The translations under genes were made by a program, and so were the position numbers. From the NCBI RefSeq assembly GCF_001592745.1, contig NZ_LUKD01000001.1:118489-182488 (forward strand): a stretch of 64,000 nucleotides of DNA, read 5' to 3'. This DNA comes from Bdellovibrio bacteriovorus. GTDB taxonomy: Bacteria; Bdellovibrionota; Bdellovibrionia; Bdellovibrionales; Bdellovibrionaceae. Numbering within the stretch: the first letter of the stretch is position 1; each line of letters starts with the position of its first letter. The notes beneath the pieces were generated by a model that saw nothing but the letters and a program-made list of their open reading frames with translations, searched no databases and had not been told where the DNA came from. Shown here one piece after another: positions 17,868 to 26,514 of the stretch.

Positions 17868-18674
17868 CTATTGGCACAGAGTCATATTATTTGCGATAAA
17901 GCGGCGCTGAGCAGCCAGATCTGTCTCGGAATAACTTAGCTCCGCAGCCGTGCAATGATGGGCTTGCGCTAACTCCTCCACCGCTTCTTTTTCAGAGACA
18001 GAAAGTCCCAGCGACCAAATCAGTTTAACTTTCAACCATTGAGCCAGGTATTGGCACTGATAACTGCGATTCGGAGGCATGTACCCTTCCGGAGTTTTAT
18101 CGCTCTTTGACGAATTTTCCGGCCCATACACAGGCAGCAAATGAAATTCATTCCCCATATAATTCGCATAAAGACAGCGTCGTTGCCAATTCCACTTATA
18201 GGCCCCGCTGATATACGCATTCTTCAATGGAACAAAGTGATCAATTTGAATATCCGATGCCCGCGTGTAATCACGATTGCTGTACGGATCCGCCCAATGC
18301 CCCTCAGTCACGGTGCAACCATTGGAAGCGAAAGAAACTTCCACGGCAGAGTCGCGAATTAAAACTTTTGCGCGCGTGTTATAGCAAGTGCCGTCATTAT
18401 GATCGCGCAACCAACTGCCAAAATGTTTCGCGCGGTTGTAGCGCTCGTTGTAGTCGGCATATTTGTCTTTGAAAAAGGAAAATCTAAGAAGAGATAAAGC
18501 AGAATTCGTGAGTGAATTGGTTTCGGAGTTGTTTTCTAGAAATTCTTCGGCGACATCGAGAGGAGTCATTAAGGCTTTTTTCGGCGGAGACTTTGCGGAC
18601 TCTTGAACCATAAAATACTGAGCCCGGGCATTCCCACCGGCCAGCAACAACATCATCAAAAACAATGTCTTCAT
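17868..18674 (-). CDS. Secreted HNH-type nuclease (DUF1524 family)
   Basis: 268 residues with a signal peptide ending NARAQY. The central part carries the DUF1524/HNH core: DIQIDHFVPLKNAYISGAYK with His146 as the likely general base, then NEFHLLPVYGPENSSKSDK containing the second Asn and the metal-binding residues. Flanking cysteines (TCYNTRAK, NGCTV, RRCLYA, YQCQYL) suit an oxidising compartment. Secreted members of this family degrade DNA. In a predator this would serve digestion of the prey chromosome (inference). The gene lies alone, with a ribosome site of GGAG close to the ATG. Confidence 0.85.
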   Translation of the reverse strand: MKTLFLMMLLLAGGNARAQYFMVQESAKSPPKKALMTPLDVAEEFLENNSETNSLTNSALSLLRFSFFKDKYADYNERYNRAKHFGSWLRDHNDGTCYNTRAKVLIRDSAVEVSFASNGCTVTEGHWADPYSNRDYTRASDIQIDHFVPLKNAYISGAYKWNWQRRCLYANYMGNEFHLLPVYGPENSSKSDKTPEGYMPPNRSYQCQYLAQWLKVKLIWSLGLSVSEKEAVEELAQAHHCTAAELSYSETDLAAQRRFIANNMTLCQ

Positions 18675-18787
18675 GGAGTCTCCAATCCCTAGAGATTCGC
18701 TGTCTTTTTTATTAGAAAAGCCCTTGCCACGCTTGGCAACGAGTAATTTGTTAGACTTCCGTTAAGGCTGGGCTTACAAAAGTCATT

Positions 18788-19804
18788 ATGTTACGTACCG
18801 GTCGCTTTCGCCATCGTCTTCTTGACGACACATTTCTAAAAACTCAAGGCCCGGTGGCCTATGAGTGCTTGCAGCCATTTCTTTCTTTGTGGAGGCAAAA
18901 ACGCCTGAGCGATGTAGAAATCGCCTCGATTTATATTTTTATTTTTGCGTTCTTGCGCCGACCCAAGGATTTCCTGGGAGGTGTTCACAATGAATTCCCG
19001 ATTCCGTCGTCGAACGACACCGCTTTGCGGAGCGAAACTTTTTTAGGCATTCTTCGCGAATCACTTCCGGCAGAACTTAAACAGGCGAAGTCCTTGCGAC
19101 GCTTTGAAAGCACCCGCCCTTTTGTGGATTTCTTCTGTTCTTTGAGCTGGCGGTCCATCCCGCTCGCCGTACCTAAGTCTATCCTTCGCTGGAAAGAGCA
19201 GATCTACCCGCTGGACCTTTTAATCACGTTGCCCACCCCGGAAGATGTTTTAAACATGCAGGCGCAAGGGCGACGTTGCATCAGCATGCTGGTTGAAAAA
19301 GATCAGATCTTGAATTTTGTCGAGGAAGGCCGAGATGTTTTGGGCTTCATCGTGCACGACCTTATTCATGCTGATCACTTTTTTGCGGATCCAGAGAAAG
19401 CTCAAGCTCAGATTGAATTTTGCAAACGTTTGCGTATTGTTGTGACCTTTCCAGATATCCAACAAATGTTAGAAGAAGACGATTCTTTCCGACGAGAATT
19501 TCATTATCTAATGTCAGATATGAACTCCGTGCCTTTGCACTTGTTGAAAACCCTCAAGGCTATTTTGCTAGGCTTTTATAAGCGTCGGCTTCAGCTTGAG
19601 ATGAAAGCCGAGCTTCCCGCTGCTGCAGAAGCCAAATTTACTCATTTTTTCCAAGGCGTGCTTTCCCCTTGGAAACTCTCTGCGGAGCAACTGATTGCGG
19701 CGCAACGACTTAATACGGCTCAGTACAAAGGTCGCGAAGATGGAGTACTGCTGCACCAAGCTTTATCGACAAACTTTCATGACGAAACAGCAAATCTTTG
19801 TTAG
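18788..19804 (+). CDS. Hypothetical protein with HDxxHxxH motif
   Basis: 338 residues, soluble, mainly helical, not recognised as a known family. The most distinctive element is VHDLIHADHFFADPEKAQ near residue 200, where three closely spaced His and two Asp residues could bind a metal; the HDxxH start recalls metal proteins such as COQ4, but the spacing to a later acid does not fit that family exactly. No ribosome site is visible, and TACAAA lies seven bases before the ATG, so a leaderless start is possible. The Crp/Fnr regulator begins 14 bases after its stop, suggesting one operon. Confidence 0.7.
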   Translation: MLRTGRFRHRLLDDTFLKTQGPVAYECLQPFLSLWRQKRLSDVEIASIYIFIFAFLRRPKDFLGGVHNEFPIPSSNDTALRSETFLGILRESLPAELKQAKSLRRFESTRPFVDFFCSLSWRSIPLAVPKSILRWKEQIYPLDLLITLPTPEDVLNMQAQGRRCISMLVEKDQILNFVEEGRDVLGFIVHDLIHADHFFADPEKAQAQIEFCKRLRIVVTFPDIQQMLEEDDSFRREFHYLMSDMNSVPLHLLKTLKAILLGFYKRRLQLEMKAELPAAAEAKFTHFFQGVLSPWKLSAEQLIAAQRLNTAQYKGREDGVLLHQALSTNFHDETANLC

Positions 19805-19818
19805 TATACTTAACTAAG

Positions 19819-20520
19819 ATGTCGCTAAAAAAAGATTGTCCTCCGCAACCCACAACCGAAACCTGCAGAAACTGCGAAAATAAAGCAGATTCTTTGATGT
19901 GTGCATCTCCGGATGTACAGCAGATGGTTGAAAAAGCTCGTGTCACCTGCCGCTTCAAAGCGGGGCAAGTGATTTTCTATTCAGGAAACGACTCGTTGGG
20001 AATTTTCACCATCCAACATGGCTTAGTGAAGCTGGAGGTCACCTCTCCTACAGGCGCGGCGCACACGCTTCGCTTGGTGGGGCCGGGTGGAACCTTAGGG
20101 TATAGATCTTTATTTGCGGGCGAGCCTTATCACGCTTCGGCCGTTGCAGTTGAAGACTGTGAACTCTGCTTTATCCCTAAAGCCGATGTGATGAATATTT
20201 TTAAGTCTTATCCCGACTTAGCGATGAAACTTCTTTCGCATATTTCTAAAGATTTGCGTATGGCTGAAGAAAAGTGGATGGGACAAATGGATAAAGATGC
20301 TTCCGAGCGTATCGCTGAAGCGCTTTTGTTCCTGCAAGAACATTTCTCACACCAAAATTGGACAAGAAGAGAAATCGCCCAATGGGCTGGTACGACTCCC
20401 GAGACAGTGATTCGTACGTTAGCTTCTTTCGAAAAAGAAGGTTTGATTGATCAATCCGCGGGTCGCGGAATTCGTATCCTTTCCCGCGATAAGTTGCGTG
20501 AAAAAGCGGAGCTGAACTAG
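19819..20520 (+). CDS. Crp/Fnr-family regulator with FNR-like cysteines
   Basis: 233 residues from the ATG at 19819. The N-terminus has Cys7, Cys16, Cys19 and Cys28 (ETCRNCENKADSLMC), and Cys117 in ELCFIP aligns with Cys122 of E. coli FNR, so an oxygen-labile [4Fe-4S] cluster is likely. A cyclic-nucleotide-fold domain (CRFKAGQVIFYSGN, LRLVGPGGTLGYRSLF) and a C-terminal HTH follow (TRREIAQWAGTTPETVIRTL). The recognition helix has Glu and Arg in ETVIR, but Ile replaces the Ser of FNR's ETISR, so its site may differ from TTGAT-N4-ATCAA. A TATACT lies eight bases before the ATG and overlaps the previous stop. Control of the nearby cco operon is probable. Confidence 0.88.
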   Translation: MSLKKDCPPQPTTETCRNCENKADSLMCASPDVQQMVEKARVTCRFKAGQVIFYSGNDSLGIFTIQHGLVKLEVTSPTGAAHTLRLVGPGGTLGYRSLFAGEPYHASAVAVEDCELCFIPKADVMNIFKSYPDLAMKLLSHISKDLRMAEEKWMGQMDKDASERIAEALLFLQEHFSHQNWTRREIAQWAGTTPETVIRTLASFEKEGLIDQSAGRGIRILSRDKLREKAELN

Positions 20521-20528
20521 TTCCGCTT
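20504..20528 (-). terminator. Probable terminator of ilvE
   Basis: An inverted repeat AAGCGGA/TCCGCTT with an 11-base loop lies just past the ilvE stop. On the minus strand it ends in five T's followed by C. It overlaps the last codons of the regulator gene on the other strand. Confidence 0.55.
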
Positions 20529-20534
20529 CCCTAT

Positions 20535-21602
20535 TTAAATTTTATAAAGCCAGTTGAACGTGTCTTTAACCGTGCCGTTTTGAATGCCTGTCAGTTCTTC
20601 GTACAGACTGGCTGCCACAGGTCCCATTTCGCCGTTGTTCACTGTGATCTTCCAATCCTTGGCGGCAAGTTCGCCCACAGGACTGATCACGGCCGCCGTG
20701 CCCGTTCCGAAAATTTCTTTTAACTTTCCGTTAGCGGCTCCCTCACGCACTTCCTGAAGTTTCACGCGACGCTCAACAACGGGTTTGTTTTTAGATTTTA
20801 AAAGCGTGATGATGGAATTTCTTGTACCACCACCTAAGATGGTTCCTTCCAAAGAAGGAGTGACGATTTCGTTTTCAAATACAAAGAAGACATTCATCGT
20901 TCCTACTTCTTCAATATACTGACGATTCACATCCAACCACAAAACTTGTGAATAGGAATTTTTCTTTGCCTGCAAAGCCGCCTTTAAACTTCCAGCGTAG
21001 TTTGCCGCCGCCTTCGTCGCTCCTAAGCCTCCCGGAGCAGCACGAAGATATTCTTCTTCCACCCAGATCTTTACCGCTTTCGTACCCTCGCCATAATAAG
21101 AAGCCACAGGAGAAAGGATCGTGAAAAACAAATACTCTTCTGCCGGACGAACCCCTAGGAAAGACTCACTACCGATCAATGTCGGACGAATGTAGAGAGA
21201 ACAGCCTTTTTCTGAAGGAATCCAATCACGATCGACCTTGATAAGTTCTTTGATACCTTCGATGAAGATTTCTTTAGGCGGAGCAATCATGCAAAGACGT
21301 TCTGCTCCTTCGGCCATGCGGGCCCAGTTGAACTCCGGTCGGAACAGAACACAGCTTCCATCTTGATGAGAAAAGGCCTTCATCCCTTCAAACAGTGCCT
21401 GACCATAGTGCAAAACACTCGCACCCGGATCGAGCGGAATTGGCTCATACGGCGTGATTCGTAAATTGTGCCAGCCTTTTTGCGTGGAGTAAGAAGCTAG
21501 GAACATGTGATCAGTAAAGTAACGACCAAAGCCCAAGGAGTCAGCGGAAGGACGTGTTTTTGGGTTCTTCGTCTTTTGGATAGAGATGGAATTTGCTGTC
21601 AT
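20535..21602 (-). CDS. ilvE: Branched-chain amino acid aminotransferase
   Basis: 355 residues, fold-type IV PLP enzyme. It transfers the amino group between glutamate and the 2-keto acids of Leu, Ile and Val. The PLP lysine is Lys197 in GGLGATKAAANYAGSL, and other signatures are LHYGQALFEGMKAF, CSLYIRPTLIGSE, YIEEVGTMNVFF and GTGTAAVISPVG. Its length and wording match the longer bcAT group shared with eukaryotes and Actinobacteria rather than the 309-residue E. coli IlvE. A GGGGG run sits almost against the ATG. It is divergent from the cco operon, and its promoter must lie in the shared 200-base gap. Confidence 0.95.
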   Translation of the reverse strand: MTANSISIQKTKNPKTRPSADSLGFGRYFTDHMFLASYSTQKGWHNLRITPYEPIPLDPGASVLHYGQALFEGMKAFSHQDGSCVLFRPEFNWARMAEGAERLCMIAPPKEIFIEGIKELIKVDRDWIPSEKGCSLYIRPTLIGSESFLGVRPAEEYLFFTILSPVASYYGEGTKAVKIWVEEEYLRAAPGGLGATKAAANYAGSLKAALQAKKNSYSQVLWLDVNRQYIEEVGTMNVFFVFENEIVTPSLEGTILGGGTRNSIITLLKSKNKPVVERRVKLQEVREGAANGKLKEIFGTGTAAVISPVGELAAKDWKITVNNGEMGPVAASLYEELTGIQNGTVKDTFNWLYKI

Positions 21603-21687
21603 GCCCCCAATAAATCATGAGCGCGTTTATGGCGCAACCAATTGATGCACTTTTGTCCACCTAGCTCCCAAATTGAAACAATTGTCA

Positions 21688-21726
21688 TGATTTAATCACA
21701 ATTCACTACAGTTCCATTTCTCTAAT
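21688..21726 (+). promoter_or_regulatory. Candidate Crp/Fnr-type activated promoter of the cco operon
   Basis: A perfect 11-base dyad, TGATTTAATCA (21688-21698), is centred about 40 bases before the start expected from a TCTAAT -10 element at 21721-21726, with no good -35 between. That is the class II position of FNR and CRP sites. The dyad has a three-base core spacer instead of FNR's four. A second dyad, ATTGAAACAAT, lies at 21672-21682. Confidence 0.4.
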
Positions 21727-21801
21727 TTTTGTCGTTTATGATGGGAATCATGTTTTTATACTGTGATTTTCCGCAAAGTAAGGCCAGAGGAGATGACTGA
21801 A

Positions 21802-24075
21802 ATGTCTCTGGCAACCCTGATTCAATGCAAATACTGCGCGACACCCACTGAAGTGGGGCCTTATTGCTGTCGAGCGTGCGAGGTCTTAGACACGCAAGTC
21901 GGTGCATTTCCATTAGTAAAAAATTCATCCAATCCTTACTCTTACCTTGATCAAAAAGACTTTAAAGACATCTATCGCCATGATGAGCAGAGCGAATTTG
22001 ATTATCTGTTTTATGCAGAAGGTTTGCATTGCTCTTCATGTGTTCACTTGCTTGAAAAACTTCCAGAGTTCTATCCCGACGTCGTCAATGCTCGCGTGAA
22101 CTTTGCTCAATCCACCGTGGCCGTAAAACTGAAAGACCAAGGCTCTTTAGCTCAAGTCGCTTATGTTATTAAGGAGCTTGGCTATTCGCCTTCTCTTCTT
22201 TCAGCTCAAGATCATGTGGCCGAAAAATTCAAAGCTGAAAATCGGGCTTTCTTAAAACGCATTGCAGTTGCGGGTTTCTGTGCCGGCAACACAATGCTTT
22301 TTGTCATCCCGGTCTATGCGGGACTGGCGGGACGCTGGGCGCAGGTTTTCAACTGGCTGAGTTTTCTGTTGTTTCTTCCCATCTTATTTTACAGCGCCAT
22401 CCCCTTTTATCGCGGTGCCTGGAACACCTTAAAGTACAAAGTTATTAACGTGGACCTTCCCATTGTCATCGCGATGTTATCGGGTTTTATCTTGTCGACT
22501 TACAGTCTGATCCGGGGCGAAGGCCACATCTATTACGACAGCACGGCGAGCTTTCTTTTCTTTATTCTATCGGCTCGTTATCTGTTAAAACGCGTTCAAC
22601 AAAATCATCTTTCGTCTTCGCACTTAAAAACGTTCTTTAAGAACGAACGCTATATCTGTGTGGATAATGAACAGGAACGAAGCGTTCCTTGGGACCATAT
22701 TCAGAAAGGGCAGATTCTTTTAATTCAAAAAGGACAGAACATTCCCGCCGATTGTGAGCTGCTTTCAGACCAAGCAACGGTCGATATGTCTCTTCTTAAC
22801 GGAGAATCCCTGCCAAAGGTCTTCTCTCAGCACATGACTTTGCTTGCGGGAACTCGTCCTTTAGAGCATGAAATTCGTGTCAAAGTTTCGGACTCTTTCG
22901 CCAATAGCAAACTGGGTAAACTCTTCGCCCAACTTGAACATGGATCCTCGGTCAAAAGCCCCTTTGTAGCTCTGACAGATCGATTGGCGCAAAAGTTAAT
23001 CATTTCGGTCTTTGGAATCGCGATTTTATTCTTCGCTCTTTATTACTCGATAAACCCGACAGAAGCTTTTAACCGGGCCTTAGCATTGATCGTGCTTGCA
23101 TGTCCTTGTGCTTTAGCCTTTGGCTCCCCTCTTGCCTTTGGCTTGGCTTTAAAAAAGGGACAACGCCAGGGGCTTCTTATTAAAGATGCGAAGAGCTTAG
23201 AAAAAATTCTAACTGTTAAAAATATCTTCTTCGATAAAACTGGCACATTGACTGAGGGACAATTGCGTCTTTCCTACAGTGAGCCTAGCGTGATTGATTC
23301 CGGTCTCAAAAAAATCATTCTAAGCCTCGAGGCGGCTTCTTACCATCCAGTCGCGTTCGCCCTTCGAGAAGCTTGGTCCGAGACAAAAATTTTATGCTCT
23401 GGCGTGCAGGCCGAAGAAATCTTAGGTCGCGGTGTGCGCGGTTATGTCGATGGTGATTTTTATGAAGTTCGTCACTTGGCTGAAAGTATGCACGAATCTG
23501 AAATAGGCATCGAGGTCACTAAAAATGGGCACAGCATATCGCGCCTTTATTTCAGTGATACTTTAAGAGAGGACGCAAAATCATCCGTCGCTCAATTGAA
23601 AAGAGAAGGCAAAGAGTGCTTCTTAGTTTCGGGCGACCGTAAAAATCGCACTCTGAAAGTCGCCGAAATTTGCGGTATCGCGAAAGAGAACGCTTATGGT
23701 GAGCTTTTCCCCGAAGATAAAAAACAAATTCTCGATAAGTACTCTGACACTTGCATGATTGGTGATGGCGCCAATGATTCGTTATGCCTTAAAGAAGCCG
23801 ACGTCGGTATCGCGGTGAAAGGCAGTGTCGATCTAAGCTTGCACAGCGCCGATATTTATTTAACTCGCGGCGGGCTGACTCCGGTTTTAGACCTTTTCAA
23901 TCTGGCTCAGCAAACTCGTCGAGTTTTGGTGCGCAATTTGAGCATCTCTATCGTCTATAATATCGCCGGTGGGGTTTTAGCTCTTTGTGGTTTTATTAAT
24001 CCTATGATGGCTGCGATCTTGATGCCGGTCAGCTCGGCAGCACTTATTTTATCTTCGCTCTGGGGGTTCCGATGA
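21802..24075 (+). CDS. ccoI: Copper-translocating P-type ATPase of cbb3 oxidase assembly
   Basis: 757 residues from the ATG at 21802, nine bases after GAGGAG; nearer ATGs abut that site. The N-terminus has a Cys-rich segment (Cys9, 12, 22, 23, 26) and then a metal-binding HMA domain with GLHCSSC (Cys77, Cys80). Membrane helices carry the CPC copper motif (Cys434-Pro-Cys436 in ACPCALAFGSP). The phosphorylation site is Asp478 in FDKTGTLT, and the hinge is GDGANDS. CcoI/FixI supplies copper to the CcoN active site. It opens the operon, and its stop overlaps ccoS by four bases (ATGA). Confidence 0.95.
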   Translation: MSLATLIQCKYCATPTEVGPYCCRACEVLDTQVGAFPLVKNSSNPYSYLDQKDFKDIYRHDEQSEFDYLFYAEGLHCSSCVHLLEKLPEFYPDVVNARVNFAQSTVAVKLKDQGSLAQVAYVIKELGYSPSLLSAQDHVAEKFKAENRAFLKRIAVAGFCAGNTMLFVIPVYAGLAGRWAQVFNWLSFLLFLPILFYSAIPFYRGAWNTLKYKVINVDLPIVIAMLSGFILSTYSLIRGEGHIYYDSTASFLFFILSARYLLKRVQQNHLSSSHLKTFFKNERYICVDNEQERSVPWDHIQKGQILLIQKGQNIPADCELLSDQATVDMSLLNGESLPKVFSQHMTLLAGTRPLEHEIRVKVSDSFANSKLGKLFAQLEHGSSVKSPFVALTDRLAQKLIISVFGIAILFFALYYSINPTEAFNRALALIVLACPCALAFGSPLAFGLALKKGQRQGLLIKDAKSLEKILTVKNIFFDKTGTLTEGQLRLSYSEPSVIDSGLKKIILSLEAASYHPVAFALREAWSETKILCSGVQAEEILGRGVRGYVDGDFYEVRHLAESMHESEIGIEVTKNGHSISRLYFSDTLREDAKSSVAQLKREGKECFLVSGDRKNRTLKVAEICGIAKENAYGELFPEDKKQILDKYSDTCMIGDGANDSLCLKEADVGIAVKGSVDLSLHSADIYLTRGGLTPVLDLFNLAQQTRRVLVRNLSISIVYNIAGGVLALCGFINPMMAAILMPVSSAALILSSLWGFR

Positions 24076-24227
24076 ACATCATCACGATCATGATTCCCAT
24101 GGCTCTTTTATTAGGAATTGGTTTCGTCGTCGCTTTTATTTGGGCTACGTCCAAAGGACAGTTTGACGATTTAGAAACTCCGGCGCACCGAATTTTGAAT
24201 GATGACAACGAAAGGAAACAGTTGTGA
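24072..24227 (+). CDS. ccoS: cbb3 oxidase maturation protein CcoS
   Basis: 51 residues: one N-terminal membrane helix (MIPMALLLGIGFVVAFIWA) followed by the family's conserved short tail, SKGQFDDLETPAHRIL. CcoS is needed to place haem and copper cofactors into CcoN. The start overlaps the ccoI stop (ATGA) and its TGA overlaps the GTG start of ccoNO, so translation is coupled across all three. It was found by hand translation of the gap between ccoI and ccoNO. Confidence 0.93.
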   Translation: MNIITIMIPMALLLGIGFVVAFIWATSKGQFDDLETPAHRILNDDNERKQL

Positions 24228-26347
24228 AAACGAACAGTAGTATTGTCGAAAAAATTTACTACGATGACGACATAGTAAAGAAGTTCGTCCTTGCCACGAT
24301 GATCTGGGCAGGAGCGGCTTTCTTATTTGGACTTATCGCAGCCTTGCAGTTGGCTTATTGGCCGATGAATGCGAATCTAGAATGGATCACATTCGGACGA
24401 CTTCGTCCCCTGCATACGAATGCGGCGATCTTTGCCTTTGCAGGTAACGCGATCTTTGCCGGGATTTACCATTCTTCGCAAAGACTTCTGAAAACACGTA
24501 TGTTCTCGGATGTGCTTTCAAAAATGCATTTCTGGGGTTGGCAGCTGATCATTCTTGCTGCAGCAATCACACTGCCGCTGGGATACACGCAGTCTAAAGA
24601 ATACGCCGAGCTTGAGTGGCCGATCGACATTGCGATCACAGTAGTCTGGGTTATCTTTGCTGTGAACTTCTTCGGAACAATCCGCCAACGTCGTGAAAAA
24701 CACATGTATGTGGCGATCTGGTTCTATATCGCCACGATTATCACAGTGGCGGTTTTACACATCGTAAACTCGATTGAAATTCCGGTGGGAATGCTTCAGT
24801 CGTACCCGGTGTATGCAGGTATTCAAGATGCCTTGGTGCAATGGTGGTACGGTCATAACGCGGTGGCCTTCTTCCTAACAACACCTTTCCTGGGTTTGAT
24901 GTATTACTATGTACCGAAAGCCGCAAATCGCCCGGTGTACTCGTACCGCTTGTCGATTGTGCATTTCTGGTCGCTCGTATTTATTTATATCTGGGCCGGT
25001 CCTCACCATCTTCTTTACACATCCCTTCCTGAATGGGCGCAAACTCTGGGAATGATTTTCTCTGTGATGCTGTGGGCTCCGTCTTGGGGTGGTATGATCA
25101 ACGGTCTTTTGACTTTGAAAGGATCTTGGCATCTTCTTCGTACCGAGCCGCTGATTAAATTCTTCGTAGCAGCTTTAACATTCTACGGAATGTCCACTTT
25201 TGAAGGTCCCCTTCTTTCTATCAAATCTGTTTCTGCTTTAGGTCACTACACAGATTGGATTGTGGGTCACGTTCATGCGGGGGCTTTGGGTTGGAATGGT
25301 TTCTTGTCATTCGGGATGATTTACTATCTGGTTCCTCGCCTTTGGAAGACAGAACTTTACTCTAAAAAACTTTTGGAAAATCACTTCTGGATCAGTTTGA
25401 CAGGGGTTCTACTTTACTACATCTCGATGGTGGTCGCGGGTATCACTCAAGGTTTGATGTGGCGAGCGGTCACTCCGGAAGGTCAATTGGTGTATCCAGA
25501 TTTTATCGAGACCGTGGTTCGCATCGTACCTCTTTACTGGGTGCGCGCACTAGGTGGTGCTTTGTTCATCATTGGTTTCTTCATGATGGCTTACAACATC
25601 TATAAAACTATTAAAAAAGCTCCGAAAGCTGTTGAGCAAACTTCTTACGAAGTACAAAGAACAGGTTTTGACGAGCAAACTCAAGATACTCACAGAAAAT
25701 TAGAAGGAATGGGCTTCACTTTCTCCGTTCTTGCTTTCTTGGCTATCATTGTGGGTTCGATTATTGAAATTTATCCGACACTTTCTTTGCACCGCTATGT
25801 GAACCCAGCGAATATCGTTGAGCCGCATACGCCGCTGGAAATTGCGGGCCGTGATATCTATATCCGTGAAGGATGTTACGTATGTCACTCTCAACAAATC
25901 CGTCCCATTGCATCCGAGGTCCTTCGCTACGGAAAGGCATCGACTGTTGAAGAGTCCATGTACGACCGTCCCTTCCAATGGGGCTCAAAACGTACAGGTC
26001 CAGACTTGGCGCGCTTAGGAAAGAAATATCCAAATCTTTGGCACTATAGCCATATGATCGACCCACGTGCCGTAACTCCAAAGAGCATCATGCCAAGCTA
26101 TCCTTGGTTGGTTGAAAAGAACACGGACTTCCTGGTTCTTCGCAAAAAACTTTCAGTGATGAGCAAACTGGGAGTCCCTTATGATTCTGAAGTCGTTGCG
26201 AACGCGGACATCCACGCGCAAAAACAAGCGCAAGAGATTGCGGCAGATTTAGAATCCAATGGGGCCCCTAAAGGTTTAGCTAAAAAAGAAATCGTGGCTT
26301 TGATCGCTTATCTTCAGTCTTTAGGACAGAAAGGGAAAGCTCAATGA
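24224..26347 (+). CDS. ccoNO: cbb3-type cytochrome c oxidase, fused subunits I and II
   Basis: 707 residues, GTG start. Residues 1 to about 475 are CcoN, the haem-copper catalytic subunit, with haem and CuB ligands in LRPLHTNAA, WWYGHNAVA, WAGPHHLLYT and VGHVHAGALGWNG. A linker of about 30 residues (APKAVEQTSYEVQRT) leads to a CcoO-type domain with one membrane anchor and a haem c site, Cys551-x2-Cys554-His555 in REGCYVCHSQQIRP. The fusion makes one polypeptide of two subunits that are usually separate. The enzyme reduces oxygen with high affinity and pumps protons. It overlaps ccoS and ccoQ by four bases each. Confidence 0.95.
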   Translation: MKTNSSIVEKIYYDDDIVKKFVLATMIWAGAAFLFGLIAALQLAYWPMNANLEWITFGRLRPLHTNAAIFAFAGNAIFAGIYHSSQRLLKTRMFSDVLSKMHFWGWQLIILAAAITLPLGYTQSKEYAELEWPIDIAITVVWVIFAVNFFGTIRQRREKHMYVAIWFYIATIITVAVLHIVNSIEIPVGMLQSYPVYAGIQDALVQWWYGHNAVAFFLTTPFLGLMYYYVPKAANRPVYSYRLSIVHFWSLVFIYIWAGPHHLLYTSLPEWAQTLGMIFSVMLWAPSWGGMINGLLTLKGSWHLLRTEPLIKFFVAALTFYGMSTFEGPLLSIKSVSALGHYTDWIVGHVHAGALGWNGFLSFGMIYYLVPRLWKTELYSKKLLENHFWISLTGVLLYYISMVVAGITQGLMWRAVTPEGQLVYPDFIETVVRIVPLYWVRALGGALFIIGFFMMAYNIYKTIKKAPKAVEQTSYEVQRTGFDEQTQDTHRKLEGMGFTFSVLAFLAIIVGSIIEIYPTLSLHRYVNPANIVEPHTPLEIAGRDIYIREGCYVCHSQQIRPIASEVLRYGKASTVEESMYDRPFQWGSKRTGPDLARLGKKYPNLWHYSHMIDPRAVTPKSIMPSYPWLVEKNTDFLVLRKKLSVMSKLGVPYDSEVVANADIHAQKQAQEIAADLESNGAPKGLAKKEIVALIAYLQSLGQKGKAQ

Positions 26348-26514
26348 AACAAGAAGGATTGAAATTCTTTACAGACACTTATTTGACATCCCTGGGGCTT
26401 TTGATTTTCTTCCTGTTCTTTGTCGGCGTGCTTATCTGGGTTTACCGCAAAAACAGCAGCAAAATCTATCACCGCATGGAACAACTACCGTTAACTGACG
26501 GAGACTCTTTATGA
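26344..26514 (+). CDS. ccoQ: cbb3 oxidase small subunit CcoQ
   Basis: 56 residues: a single membrane helix (LTSLGLLIFFLFFVGVLIWV) followed by a polar tail (YRKNSSKIYHRMEQLPLTDG), the expected form of CcoQ, which stabilises the oxidase. It is identified by position and topology because CcoQ sequences vary widely. Both ends overlap neighbours by ATGA. It was found by direct translation. Confidence 0.87.
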   Translation: MKQEGLKFFTDTYLTSLGLLIFFLFFVGVLIWVYRKNSSKIYHRMEQLPLTDGDSL

